The notes below the pieces were generated by a model. That model searched no databases. It was not told the origin of the DNA and was given only the letters and a program-made list of their open reading frames with translations. The position numbers and the translations under genes are program-made. A DNA stretch of 64,000 bases from Gammaproteobacteria bacterium. Lineage in GTDB: Bacteria > Pseudomonadota > Gammaproteobacteria > Xanthomonadales > Marinicellaceae. Below are positions 1 through 7,466 of the stretch, piece after piece (positions within the stretch are counted from its first letter, which is position 1; each line of letters starts with the position of its first letter). The stretch covers positions 1-64,000 of the forward strand of contig JAJRQG010000096.1 in assembly GCA_024280395.1 (NCBI GenBank). The letters run 5' to 3'.

Positions 1-2
1 AC

Positions 3-125
3 CTAAATGAATTTTGTTATCGGTTTAACCGAAGATATTGGGAACCACAAATTCCTAATAGGCTATTGACGCTATGTATAGCTAATAGCCGTGTCGGAGT
101 TGTGGAACAGGAATTTAGTGCATAG
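3..125 (+). mobile_element. C-terminal end of an ISXO2/IS1595-type transposase (partial at left edge)
   Basis: Reading codons from base 3 gives an open frame through NEFCYRFNRRYWEP to a TAG at 123-125. The string EFCYRFNRR is what I know from the extreme C-terminus of ISXO2-like DDE transposases, so this should be the tail of an insertion sequence whose body lies left of the window. Only two bases separate its stop from the next ORF. The bases around 110-127 are therefore probably the right end of the element. The left end and any target duplication cannot be seen. The family call rests on one short motif. Confidence 0.6.
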
Positions 126-127
126 CC

Positions 128-712
128 ATGAAATCATTTAAAAAACAATTCAATTATTCGCCGACACAAGTGCGAGCAAAGTTGTTAAGTTTAACTCAAT
201 ACCAACTACCCAAACTTGATGAGGATAAAAATATGAAAGCTAAAATAGTGACACTGGATGAGATAAAAGTTATCGCTGCACGAGGTGTGGGAACTTATGA
301 AGAAATTGCTCCAGAAGCATGGGGGCGACTCATGAAGTTTGCTTATGGCAATGGATTAATGAAAGGCGATGTGCGCCGTTTTGGCGTTTCGTACGATGAT
401 CCTAATATTACCGAGCCGGATAAAATTCGTTATGATGCTTGCCTAGATTTGTATGTTGATATCTCTCAGGGAGATAATTTAAAGAACATGACAATTGGAG
501 GGGGTAAATATGCCCAGTTTATGCATATGGGTAGTTATGATGATTTAGACCAAACGTATCATTATATTTTTAATCAATGGCTGCCCAAAAGTGGCCATGA
601 GTTGCGTGATGATCCATGTTTTGATTTGTACTTGAATAAAGACCCCAGACGCACCAAACCAGAAAATTTAAAAACGATTGTGCATGTACCAATTAATACA
701 TGTTATAAATAA
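128..712 (+). pseudogene. AraC-type regulator remnant: end of HTH domain plus GyrI-like effector-binding domain
   Basis: The first 20 residues (MKSFKKQFNYSPTQVR) look like the last helix of an AraC HTH domain, where the family pattern is F-x-x-x-F-x-x-SP-x-x-x-R. Residues from about 36 onward form a GyrI-like/SbmC-type small-molecule binding domain. A complete protein of this kind has two HTH helix pairs in front, so roughly the first 90 residues are missing. The transposase tail ends 2 bp upstream, which suggests that an IS insertion removed the DNA-binding part. What remains could at most bind a ligand. No convincing ribosome binding site precedes the ATG, which is simply the first Met after the IS end. 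Confidence 0.6.
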
Positions 713-846
713 AGGATAACTAACAATCGAAAAATTGTAATACCAGTCACACTTTTGAAAATTAGTTGGATCGATCTTCTGTGTTAACAGTGAAGAATTT
801 GTAAAGCGAGTTGTACTTTGGTAAATTTTAAGGTATTACAAAATGG

Positions 847-3138
847 ATGAAGTCAATTTTAAATAAAAGTTTTAATTTTTCAAAGTGGTTAGTTATTATT
901 GCATGTGGGCTTTTCTCGTTACAAACTCAGGCAACACACATATTTGGAAGTAGTTTTGAAGAGAGTGATGCTCAGGTTTCTTTCGGGCAGGCTGGCATGC
1001 ACGCGGTTGAGGTTCCATATCAAGAACCAACCGAGCTAACTACAATTTATTATCCAAGTGATGCCAGTGCGGCAAACAAGGTTCCAGTTGTGTTTTTTGT
1101 TCCTGGATTTGGTGGAACAAATCCAAGCCAATACAATTCTATTTTGCATTTTGTCGCCAGTCATGGATATGCGGCTGTTTTCGTTGAAGACAATAATAAA
1201 TTTGATTTTTCATCAGCAGATATGATTGAAGATATCATTGCCATGGTTGCTGATAGAGTTACAATATTGGACACAACAAGGATTGGTGTGATTGGTCATT
1301 CTAGTGGTGGTGGATATGTCTTTAATATTTTGGATAAACTGAGTGATGACCACGGATTTGGCACTAATGGGCGTTTTATTTTCACCATAGACCCATGGTT
1401 TGCTTTTGATATGATGCAGGCAGATATGTTGAGTCTGCCTAGCAATACAAATGTTATTGTTCAGCAATATGGTTTAGGTGGAAACAATATAGAAAATGGC
1501 ACCGATGCACGCATTGCCTTAACCGAATACTATTTATTGGAATCAATTGCTGATAATAAAAAAGATTATCAAGTTCATACTAATGCAAATCATAATTATC
1601 CCTATGATGTTGGAGCTGGTATAGATTACACAAACAAGCAAATAATTTTAGCTCCACTGGATGCTTTGCTGGAATACACCTTTGTCAACCCAAACAATTT
1701 AGTTGCGCATGATGCTGCACTAGAGCTAGGCAATGATGATCCTTATGCCGATGGCAATGGTATTCAAATGGTTCTGCCAAGAGACGATGGACAAATTTTA
1801 TATCCTTGTAATGGTTATGACTTTACTGATCAAGATATAGATTTTTGTGATATAAAGGGCTATCCCAATTCAGCAAAATTTACCAGAATTCTAACCAATG
1901 TTAATACTATCCAACCTACATTAGGTGGCTTGCCAAGCACTGATGCAGCGTTTGGAACTAGAATTACACGTTTAACCGAACGTGTATTACAACAGGATAT
2001 TTACAATGGTGTTTGGAATGGAGGATCACGAGGTAATCACCATCCTTATCCCAAAATTCAGGCGTGGAATGCTGACATGACCATGATAAGGATGAATTAT
2101 CGAATCTATGATGCAGATACCTTGTTAGAAATTCCATTAACCACGCCCAGTGGTAATTATCCATTAACAACCAACACATGGGACACCGGTGATTTGTATT
2201 ACATCAATGGTGCACTAAATGAACGAAAGTGGTCAACAGTTGACCCTAATGTATTTTATGGTATATATTTATCAGGCACTAATGGTCAGTTTTGGCAGGG
2301 TACTATTAATAGAGACAATGCTTTGATTACTTATCCTGCAACAGCGATACATACGTTTGTCGGTGAATATGAAAAATTTTCATTGGGTAAATTTGAAGGC
2401 AATATTTCTTATGATGATAATTTGGTGGTTTTTGCAGCCAGAAAAATAGGACAAGTTTATTTAACCGCAATTGTCTATGATAAAGCAACTGACACAATAC
2501 TTGCTCAAAAAGATTTTGATGGCAATAATGGCAATGCTTTTATCGAATGGACTGATCCAGATCAAAATGCAGTGCCACCAATTGTTCAAATCTTTGATTG
2601 GATGAGTGTCTCGCCTCTTGGTAATCATATTTTGATCAGTACTGACGGCAATATCGAGCAATATGATATGAACCTTGGTTTCGTCAGGCAACTAGCGATT
2701 GAAGCCAATCACGGAGATATGGGCATTGCACAAAATGGCGAAGAAGTTTTTGTGCAATTTAAATTTCAGGCTCCACAAGGCATTTACGCCTATAAACTCA
2801 GTGATGGCTCGCGTATCCAACTTCTTCCTTCAAAATACAATGGCGGACATGTCTCCTGTCGAAACTACCAGCGCCCAGGTTGGTGCTATGTGAGTGTAAC
2901 CAAAGAAGGTTATCGCGAAGTTTTTGCTCTGCGTATCAACTTTGCAGATCAGGCCAAACATGTTGTCAATCGTTTTGTCCAAACACACACACGCTCTTAC
3001 AATGCAGCAGGTAACTCCATGAACTCGCTAGGAAACGTAAGCCCAGATGGTAAACGTGTACTGTTCTTCACCGATTGGGAGCAAAACCCTCTTGATTATT
3101 ATGACAGAGATACCTATCAAGCACAAAAAATTGATTGA
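847..3138 (+). CDS. Secreted alpha/beta hydrolase with C-terminal beta-propeller-like region
   Basis: A 763-aa exported protein with a signal peptide in the first 29 residues. Residues about 50-270 form an alpha/beta hydrolase of the dienelactone-hydrolase/PETase-like type: nucleophile elbow GHSSGGG, a probable acid in TIDPWF and a His in HTNANHNYPYD. Residues about 300-763 lack enzyme motifs and end in a TolB/WD40-like phrase (SPDGKRVLFFTDWE), consistent with a propeller that could bind a polymer or cell-surface partner. The mature N-terminus carries HIFGSSFEE, close to the C-terminal tails of two other secreted proteins in this window. An ATG at 843 is in another frame. The ATG at 847 is the one that opens the signal peptide. 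The substrate is unknown. Confidence 0.75.
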   Translation: MKSILNKSFNFSKWLVIIACGLFSLQTQATHIFGSSFEESDAQVSFGQAGMHAVEVPYQEPTELTTIYYPSDASAANKVPVVFFVPGFGGTNPSQYNSILHFVASHGYAAVFVEDNNKFDFSSADMIEDIIAMVADRVTILDTTRIGVIGHSSGGGYVFNILDKLSDDHGFGTNGRFIFTIDPWFAFDMMQADMLSLPSNTNVIVQQYGLGGNNIENGTDARIALTEYYLLESIADNKKDYQVHTNANHNYPYDVGAGIDYTNKQIILAPLDALLEYTFVNPNNLVAHDAALELGNDDPYADGNGIQMVLPRDDGQILYPCNGYDFTDQDIDFCDIKGYPNSAKFTRILTNVNTIQPTLGGLPSTDAAFGTRITRLTERVLQQDIYNGVWNGGSRGNHHPYPKIQAWNADMTMIRMNYRIYDADTLLEIPLTTPSGNYPLTTNTWDTGDLYYINGALNERKWSTVDPNVFYGIYLSGTNGQFWQGTINRDNALITYPATAIHTFVGEYEKFSLGKFEGNISYDDNLVVFAARKIGQVYLTAIVYDKATDTILAQKDFDGNNGNAFIEWTDPDQNAVPPIVQIFDWMSVSPLGNHILISTDGNIEQYDMNLGFVRQLAIEANHGDMGIAQNGEEVFVQFKFQAPQGIYAYKLSDGSRIQLLPSKYNGGHVSCRNYQRPGWCYVSVTKEGYREVFALRINFADQAKHVVNRFVQTHTRSYNAAGNSMNSLGNVSPDGKRVLFFTDWEQNPLDYYDRDTYQAQKID

Positions 3139-3175
3139 AATTTCATGTATAATGAATCCAAAAGAGAGAATTTAA

Positions 3176-3802
3176 ATGCCAATACATGAAATAAAACACC
3201 CTTTGATACAACACAAAATTGGTTTGTTGCGAGAACGCGATATAAGCATTAAATCCTTTCGTGAAATCACATCTGAAATAGGCATGTTGTTGACTTATGA
3301 AGCCACAAAACAATTGTCACTTGAAGCCATCACAATAGATACATGGGCAGGACAAACCCAGGTTCAACAAATCGCAGGCAAAAAATTATCTATAGTGCCG
3401 ATATTGCGCGCAGGACTTGGAATGCTAGATGGTGTTTTGCAAGTTATTCCCAATGCCCGTGTGTCGGTAGTGGGTTATGAACGCGATGAAGAAACACTCG
3501 AAGCCCGCGCCTATTATGAAAAAATGGTTCCCGAAATTGAACAACGCCAAATATTGGTGGTTGATCCGATGTTGGCAACAGGTGGAACTTTTATTGCTAC
3601 CTTAGATGCTTTGGTAGCAAAGGGGTGTGAAAACATCATTGGTTTATTTTTAGTAGCAGCACCCGAAGGATTAGAAGCCGTATTTGCCAAACATCCCGAT
3701 GTAGAAATCTATGTGGCTGCTGTTGATAGCCATTTGAATGAAAATGGTTATATCTTGCCGGGTTTAGGTGATGCGGGTGATAAGATTTTTGGGACACGTT
3801 GA
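3176..3802 (+). CDS. upp: Uracil phosphoribosyltransferase
   Basis: Converts uracil and PRPP to UMP in pyrimidine salvage. At 208 aa it matches the usual enterobacterial length. The type I PRTase PRPP loop is seen as [11 protein letters not shown], and the uracil-binding C-terminal region [11 protein letters not shown] is present. An AGAGAG stretch about 10 bp before the ATG serves as ribosome binding site, and a TATAAT at 3148-3153 is a possible -10 box. It stands alone, with a converging inverted repeat just downstream. Confidence 0.95.
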   Translation: MPIHEIKHPLIQHKIGLLRERDISIKSFREITSEIGMLLTYEATKQLSLEAITIDTWAGQTQVQQIAGKKLSIVPILRAGLGMLDGVLQVIPNARVSVVGYERDEETLEARAYYEKMVPEIEQRQILVVDPMLATGGTFIATLDALVAKGCENIIGLFLVAAPEGLEAVFAKHPDVEIYVAAVDSHLNENGYILPGLGDAGDKIFGTR

Positions 3803-3835
3803 GCAAGTTTATTGTCTAGATATTAAAGGAATAAC

Positions 3836-3894
3836 TGTAGGTTTGGTTTTACCAAACAAATTCTACATCAATGTTTGGTAGAACCAAACCTACA
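3836..3894. repeat. Near-perfect 23-bp inverted repeat (REP-like hairpin)
   Basis: TGTAGGTTTGGTTTTACCAA... at 3836-3858 is the reverse complement of 3872-3894 with one mismatch over 23 bp, separated by 13 bp. It lies between the converging upp and HAD genes and runs into the end of the HAD gene. It could act as a bidirectional stop for transcription, but there is no clean T-tract, so a mobile REP-like hairpin is equally possible. Confidence 0.75.
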
Positions 3895-4584
3895 AACCAA
3901 AGGAATAAGCTCAGAAATTTTATCTAAGGTTTGGTATTGAATATCTTCTAATTCACTGTCATGTATGACTTCGTGTTGCCAAGTAGTATGAAACGGAACA
4001 TGAATGGCATTGGCACCAATCTCAACCAAGGGTAAAATATCTGATTTTAAAGAATTGCCAATCATTAAAAACTCTTCAGGTTTGATATCCAAATGACTCA
4101 GTAATTTGCAATAATCAGTGGCCTTTTTATCGCTCATGACTTCAATGTGATGGAAATACTTAAACAAGCCTGATTTCTCGAGTTTTCTTTCTTGATCCAA
4201 TAAATCGCCCTTAGTCGCCATAATCAGACGGTGGGTTTTGGATAGGGTTTTTAAAACCTCCTCAACTCCATCCAATAGTTCCACAGGTTTATTTAACATG
4301 TTTTTGCCAATTTCAATAATGGCATTCATGGTCTCTTGATTGACCTTATTATTTGAAATTTTCAAGGCCGCTTCCACCATAGACAACACAAAGCCCTTGA
4401 TGCCATAACCGTAAATCGGTAGATTCTCAATTTCAATTTTGAACAACTCTTGATCAATCTGATTGATGGTCTCGTACCGTTGCAACAACTGACCAAACTC
4501 CAATTCCGCCTCACGAAAATAAGTCTCATTCACCCAAAGCGTATCGTCTGCATCGAACCCGATGACTTTTATATTTTTGTACAT
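3868..4584 (-). CDS. HAD-superfamily hydrolase (phosphatase)
   Basis: A haloacid-dehalogenase fold phosphatase, probably acting on a small phosphorylated metabolite. Motif I is FDADDTLW, with the nucleophile and acid/base Asp. Motif II is MATKGD, motif III lies in the MSDKK stretch and motif IV is MIGNSLKSDI. The ORF track starts at 4617, but those first 11 residues are encoded by a hairpin repeat. The Met at 4584 directly precedes the core strand, so I chose it. The last residues (CRFGSTKH) are encoded by the right arm and spacer of the inverted repeat downstream, so the original stop has been replaced. The substrate is not predictable. Confidence 0.8.
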   Translation of the reverse strand: MYKNIKVIGFDADDTLWVNETYFREAELEFGQLLQRYETINQIDQELFKIEIENLPIYGYGIKGFVLSMVEAALKISNNKVNQETMNAIIEIGKNMLNKPVELLDGVEEVLKTLSKTHRLIMATKGDLLDQERKLEKSGLFKYFHHIEVMSDKKATDYCKLLSHLDIKPEEFLMIGNSLKSDILPLVEIGANAIHVPFHTTWQHEVIHDSELEDIQYQTLDKISELIPLVCRFGSTKH

Positions 4585-4595
4585 GTTTATATTCT

Positions 4596-4670
4596 GTTGT
4601 AGGGTGGGCTTGCCCACCGATTTTTAAAGCGTAACGCAAAGGGTGCTAAGAAGGCGCAAAGGTCGCTAAG
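4596..4670. repeat. Hairpin GGTGGGC-TT-GCCCACC followed by GCGCAAAGG-type repeats
   Basis: A 7-bp perfect hairpin lies at 4603-4618. It is followed by GTAACGCAAAG (4631-4641) and two degenerate ...CGCAAAGG(G/T)(C/T)GCTAAG units up to about 4670. The GTAACGCAAAG string recurs inverted at 6038-6048, on the other side of the orphan gene 4672-6015. These look like dispersed intergenic repeats rather than a terminator. Confidence 0.6.
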
Positions 4671-4671
4671 T

Positions 4672-6015
4672 TTAATAAATATTCAAACATCTGAACTCTG
4701 GGAACATTTTAGCAATACCTGAATAACACCACTTATCTTTTTCTTTAAAAGGTATTGTTTGGTCGTATGAACTTAAATAATTATTATTTATTTTTAAATT
4801 GTCAATTGATTCAGAGTGAATTATTAATCTCATCAATTGGAGTTTCATATCTATATCAAAAACTCTTGCTTGGTAAACTAAGTAATCTCCATTTGAATAA
4901 CTCATTAACATATGACCAGTATAATTTCTTATTTGATCCTGCTGAACATTATTATTAAATAACAAATACTCTTGATAAAATAATTTAGGTGGGAGTTTTG
5001 TAATTCTTAAGAGATGTTTTACAATGCCATTATATTGCGTATTAACAGTTAAATTTGGTTTCGAAGAAAAGAAATATAATAAACGAATTATTCCTTGGGT
5101 AAATGGTGTTCTATTTTTTTTAGGTTTTACTAATCTGTTTATATCAGATGTCCAATCAAATAGCATTTTCATCCATTTAGAATGCTCTTCATACATTGCT
5201 TTATACAAGCTCATTTCAGAAGATGATAATGGTTTGAACTTAGACTGATTAGTCTCTGTATTTAAATTTGAAATACCTTTTTGATATAAATAATTGAAAA
5301 GCTCAATATTTTCATCAATAAGAGATAACACTATCATCTTTGCAATAAGTGTATCAGCCTGTTTTAAAAGATTCTTGAGTTGATTTAATTCATTCAACAA
5401 TGGATTGGTTATGTTGTCCAGTTTTTGTAATAGAGAAATATGATATATCTTTTGGGCAATTGAAATTGTGCTGAAACTAGGAATTGCAGACTCCATTCTT
5501 GTATCTGCAATTTGTGAAAAATGATGAAAACTTAAAAATGTTATATACCTAGATTTGTAAAAACCGTATCCACTTAGTAACAAGTCAACATTTTTCTTAT
5601 TTTTCAATATTTTTTCTATGCACTCCTTTTCATGTTTTTTGCACAACAGATCATTTTCAGGAGTTTGGTATAGAGGGTAGTCATTTAAAAATCCTAATTC
5701 TAAAGGGTGCTGCTCATATTCGTATAGTTTATCTTCTTCTAGCAGTTTTTCTAAAATCTCCTTTCCTGTCTCATATGGGTTATCTGTCTTTACATTCATG
5801 CCCCACAAGTAAACATAAGCATTATCTTCCCAAATAATTTCAGGTTGGTGGTTAATATACTCTTCGACTTCTGGATCTAATTTATCATCGGTATATATTA
5901 AAGCAATAGAGCGTATGATTTGAGCCAAGTCGAAGTTGTTATTGGTTTCATTAACTCTATCATTTGCATCAGAAATTGAACTATTCGAAAGCAATAGAAG
6001 CAGAAACAATTGCAT
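4672..6015 (-). CDS. Hypothetical exported protein, about 447 aa
   Basis: I do not recognise a characterised family. The ORF track begins at 6090 inside the neighbouring SDR gene. The Met at 6015 is preceded by an AGGG and opens a clear signal peptide (MQLFLLLLLSNSSISDA), so I use it. The mature protein has DNAYVYLWGMNVKTDNPYE near residue 70, then two Cys in LLCKKHEKEC, and is otherwise a helical, charged chain without catalytic motifs. It is AT-rich and framed by short inverted repeats (4631-4641 and 6038-6048), which suggests a later insertion between the HAD and SDR genes. No function is proposed. Confidence 0.6.
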   Translation of the reverse strand: MQLFLLLLLSNSSISDANDRVNETNNNFDLAQIIRSIALIYTDDKLDPEVEEYINHQPEIIWEDNAYVYLWGMNVKTDNPYETGKEILEKLLEEDKLYEYEQHPLELGFLNDYPLYQTPENDLLCKKHEKECIEKILKNKKNVDLLLSGYGFYKSRYITFLSFHHFSQIADTRMESAIPSFSTISIAQKIYHISLLQKLDNITNPLLNELNQLKNLLKQADTLIAKMIVLSLIDENIELFNYLYQKGISNLNTETNQSKFKPLSSSEMSLYKAMYEEHSKWMKMLFDWTSDINRLVKPKKNRTPFTQGIIRLLYFFSSKPNLTVNTQYNGIVKHLLRITKLPPKLFYQEYLLFNNNVQQDQIRNYTGHMLMSYSNGDYLVYQARVFDIDMKLQLMRLIIHSESIDNLKINNNYLSSYDQTIPFKEKDKWCYSGIAKMFPEFRCLNIY

Positions 6016-6037
6016 CAACCCTATATTTTCAAAGTTT

Positions 6038-6048
6038 CTTTGCGTTAC
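6038..6048. repeat. CTTTGCGTTAC, inverted copy of 4631-4641
   Basis: This 11-mer is the exact reverse complement of GTAACGCAAAG at 4631-4641. The pair brackets the 447-aa orphan gene. It is short enough to be a remnant of a dispersed repeat rather than a transposon end. Confidence 0.45.
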
Positions 6049-6056
6049 TAAAAATC

Positions 6057-6716
6057 TTACCACGGCAATTCGGTGCCATCGGTGTGCCAAAAGCCACCAG
6101 TATTGTTCATATTGAGTTCTTCGATTCTTTGGATTAAACCTTTGGCAGATTCATTGGCATTGATCAATCCACTGCCGCCAGTCATATCGGTGCGCACATA
6201 GCCTGGATGAAGTAGTGCAACGGCGATGCCTTTGGGTTTTAAATCATGTGCCAAACTGCTGCCAACCATGTTTACTGCTGATTTACTCATGCGATAGCCA
6301 TATTGGCCGCCTGATCCATCTTCGATAGAACCCATGCGGCTGGTGATGATGGCGACTTTTGAACCTTGGGATAAATTGGGCAGCAGATTAGCGGTGACTC
6401 GCAAGGGTCCCAGTGTGTTGATTTCGTATTGCATGCGCATGGCATCAAAATCCAAGCTGTCTAGACTCATGCTTTGTAAGAAACCTGCATTGTTAATCAA
6501 TAAGTCAATTTGTTGGCCTTCTAGTTTTTCTGCCAGTTCAAGAATAGAATCAGAATTTGTAACATCAACACCAGTTTCAATTTGGCAGTTCAGTGCTTCA
6601 AGCTCTGGACTGCTTTGGCGACAAGTCGCGATGATTGTATGGCCTTTTTGTTGCAGTTGTTTTGCCAGTTCTAGGCCGATTCCACGGTTGGCACCTGTGA
6701 TTAATGCAGTTTTCAT
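6057..6716 (-). CDS. Short-chain dehydrogenase/reductase
   Basis: A classical SDR of 219 aa that uses NAD(P)H to reduce or oxidise a carbonyl or alcohol. Seen motifs are the cofactor turn TGANRGIG near the N-terminus, NNAG at about residue 84, and the catalytic YGYRMSKS (YxxxK) at about 150. The sequence resembles the C-factor/csgA-like or carbonyl-reductase branch. The tracked start at 6743 adds nine residues. The Met at 6716 is immediately before the first strand and is preferred. It is divergent from the nucleosidase gene. The substrate is unknown. Confidence 0.85.
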   Translation of the reverse strand: MKTALITGANRGIGLELAKQLQQKGHTIIATCRQSSPELEALNCQIETGVDVTNSDSILELAEKLEGQQIDLLINNAGFLQSMSLDSLDFDAMRMQYEINTLGPLRVTANLLPNLSQGSKVAIITSRMGSIEDGSGGQYGYRMSKSAVNMVGSSLAHDLKPKGIAVALLHPGYVRTDMTGGSGLINANESAKGLIQRIEELNMNNTGGFWHTDGTELPW

Positions 6717-6780
6717 GTGCTTTGTTTCTTGTATGGGGTTCAATAGGATATAATTTCATGTCCATAAAATCAATAAAACA

Positions 6781-7344
6781 ATGAAATATATAATTGTCAC
6801 CGCTTTAGAAGATGAAGCTAAAGGCTTAGAAAAGTATGCACCAGTTGTTCACACAGGTATTGGCAAAGTCAATGCCTGCATAAAGTTGTACGAAGCAATA
6901 TTGAAATACCAACCAGGCTTGGTGTTAAATTATGGCACTGCTGGAGGGATTTCTACCATGAGTGGATTGCATAAAATAGCCCATTTTGTACAAATTGACA
7001 TGGATGTTAGGGCTTTGGATTTTCCTCGCGGCGTTACACCATTAACAGGTGAAGAATTGCCGATTAAACAAGGCATTGTTTTGGGAACTGGAGATAGTTT
7101 TATTACCGATACTCAAAAACAACTAGAAGGTTTAGGGATTGAAATTGATATGGTGGATATGGAAGGTTATGCATTGAAAAAAGTCTGTGAGCATCACGGT
7201 GTTGATTTTGAAGCCTTTAAATTTATTAGTGATAATGCCAATGAGAGCGCGGGTGATGATTGGAAAACAGCGGTTAGCTCGGGAACCTATTTGTTTGAGG
7301 CGTTGTTGCTGAATAACTTTGGAAAATCAAGTTTGAAAATATGA
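6781..7344 (+). CDS. Nucleosidase of the MTA/SAH (Pfs/PNP-UDP) family
   Basis: A 187-aa phosphorylase-fold protein. It opens with MKYIIVTALEDEAKGLE, has the ribose/base pocket phrase NYGTAGGI near residue 57, and the family's VDMEGYA motif near residue 123, where the Glu contacts ribose. It should cleave the N-glycosidic bond of a 5'-thio-adenosyl compound or another nucleoside. It is shorter than E. coli MtnN (about 230 aa), missing part of the middle, so the exact substrate is uncertain. It is divergently paired with the SDR. Confidence 0.8.
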   Translation: MKYIIVTALEDEAKGLEKYAPVVHTGIGKVNACIKLYEAILKYQPGLVLNYGTAGGISTMSGLHKIAHFVQIDMDVRALDFPRGVTPLTGEELPIKQGIVLGTGDSFITDTQKQLEGLGIEIDMVDMEGYALKKVCEHHGVDFEAFKFISDNANESAGDDWKTAVSSGTYLFEALLLNNFGKSSLKI

Positions 7345-7466
7345 ACTAGAAAATTGATATTGTATACATTCGCTGGTAATTTTGTGTCTGAATGGGTATT
7401 ATATTAATACATGCTTTTATATTGTTCAAATAGCGATAACGAAATTCAAATGGTGAGGGACAGTTG

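Noticed and set aside
737-839. GTAATACC and GGTATTAC bracket about 100 bp upstream of the secreted hydrolase gene, like a small MITE.
   Set aside because: Only 8 bp pair and the sequence inside the ends does not match, so chance is likely.
3131-3153. TTGATT and TATAAT before upp as a full promoter.
   Set aside because: The spacing is only 11 bp. Only the -10 is kept as a remark.
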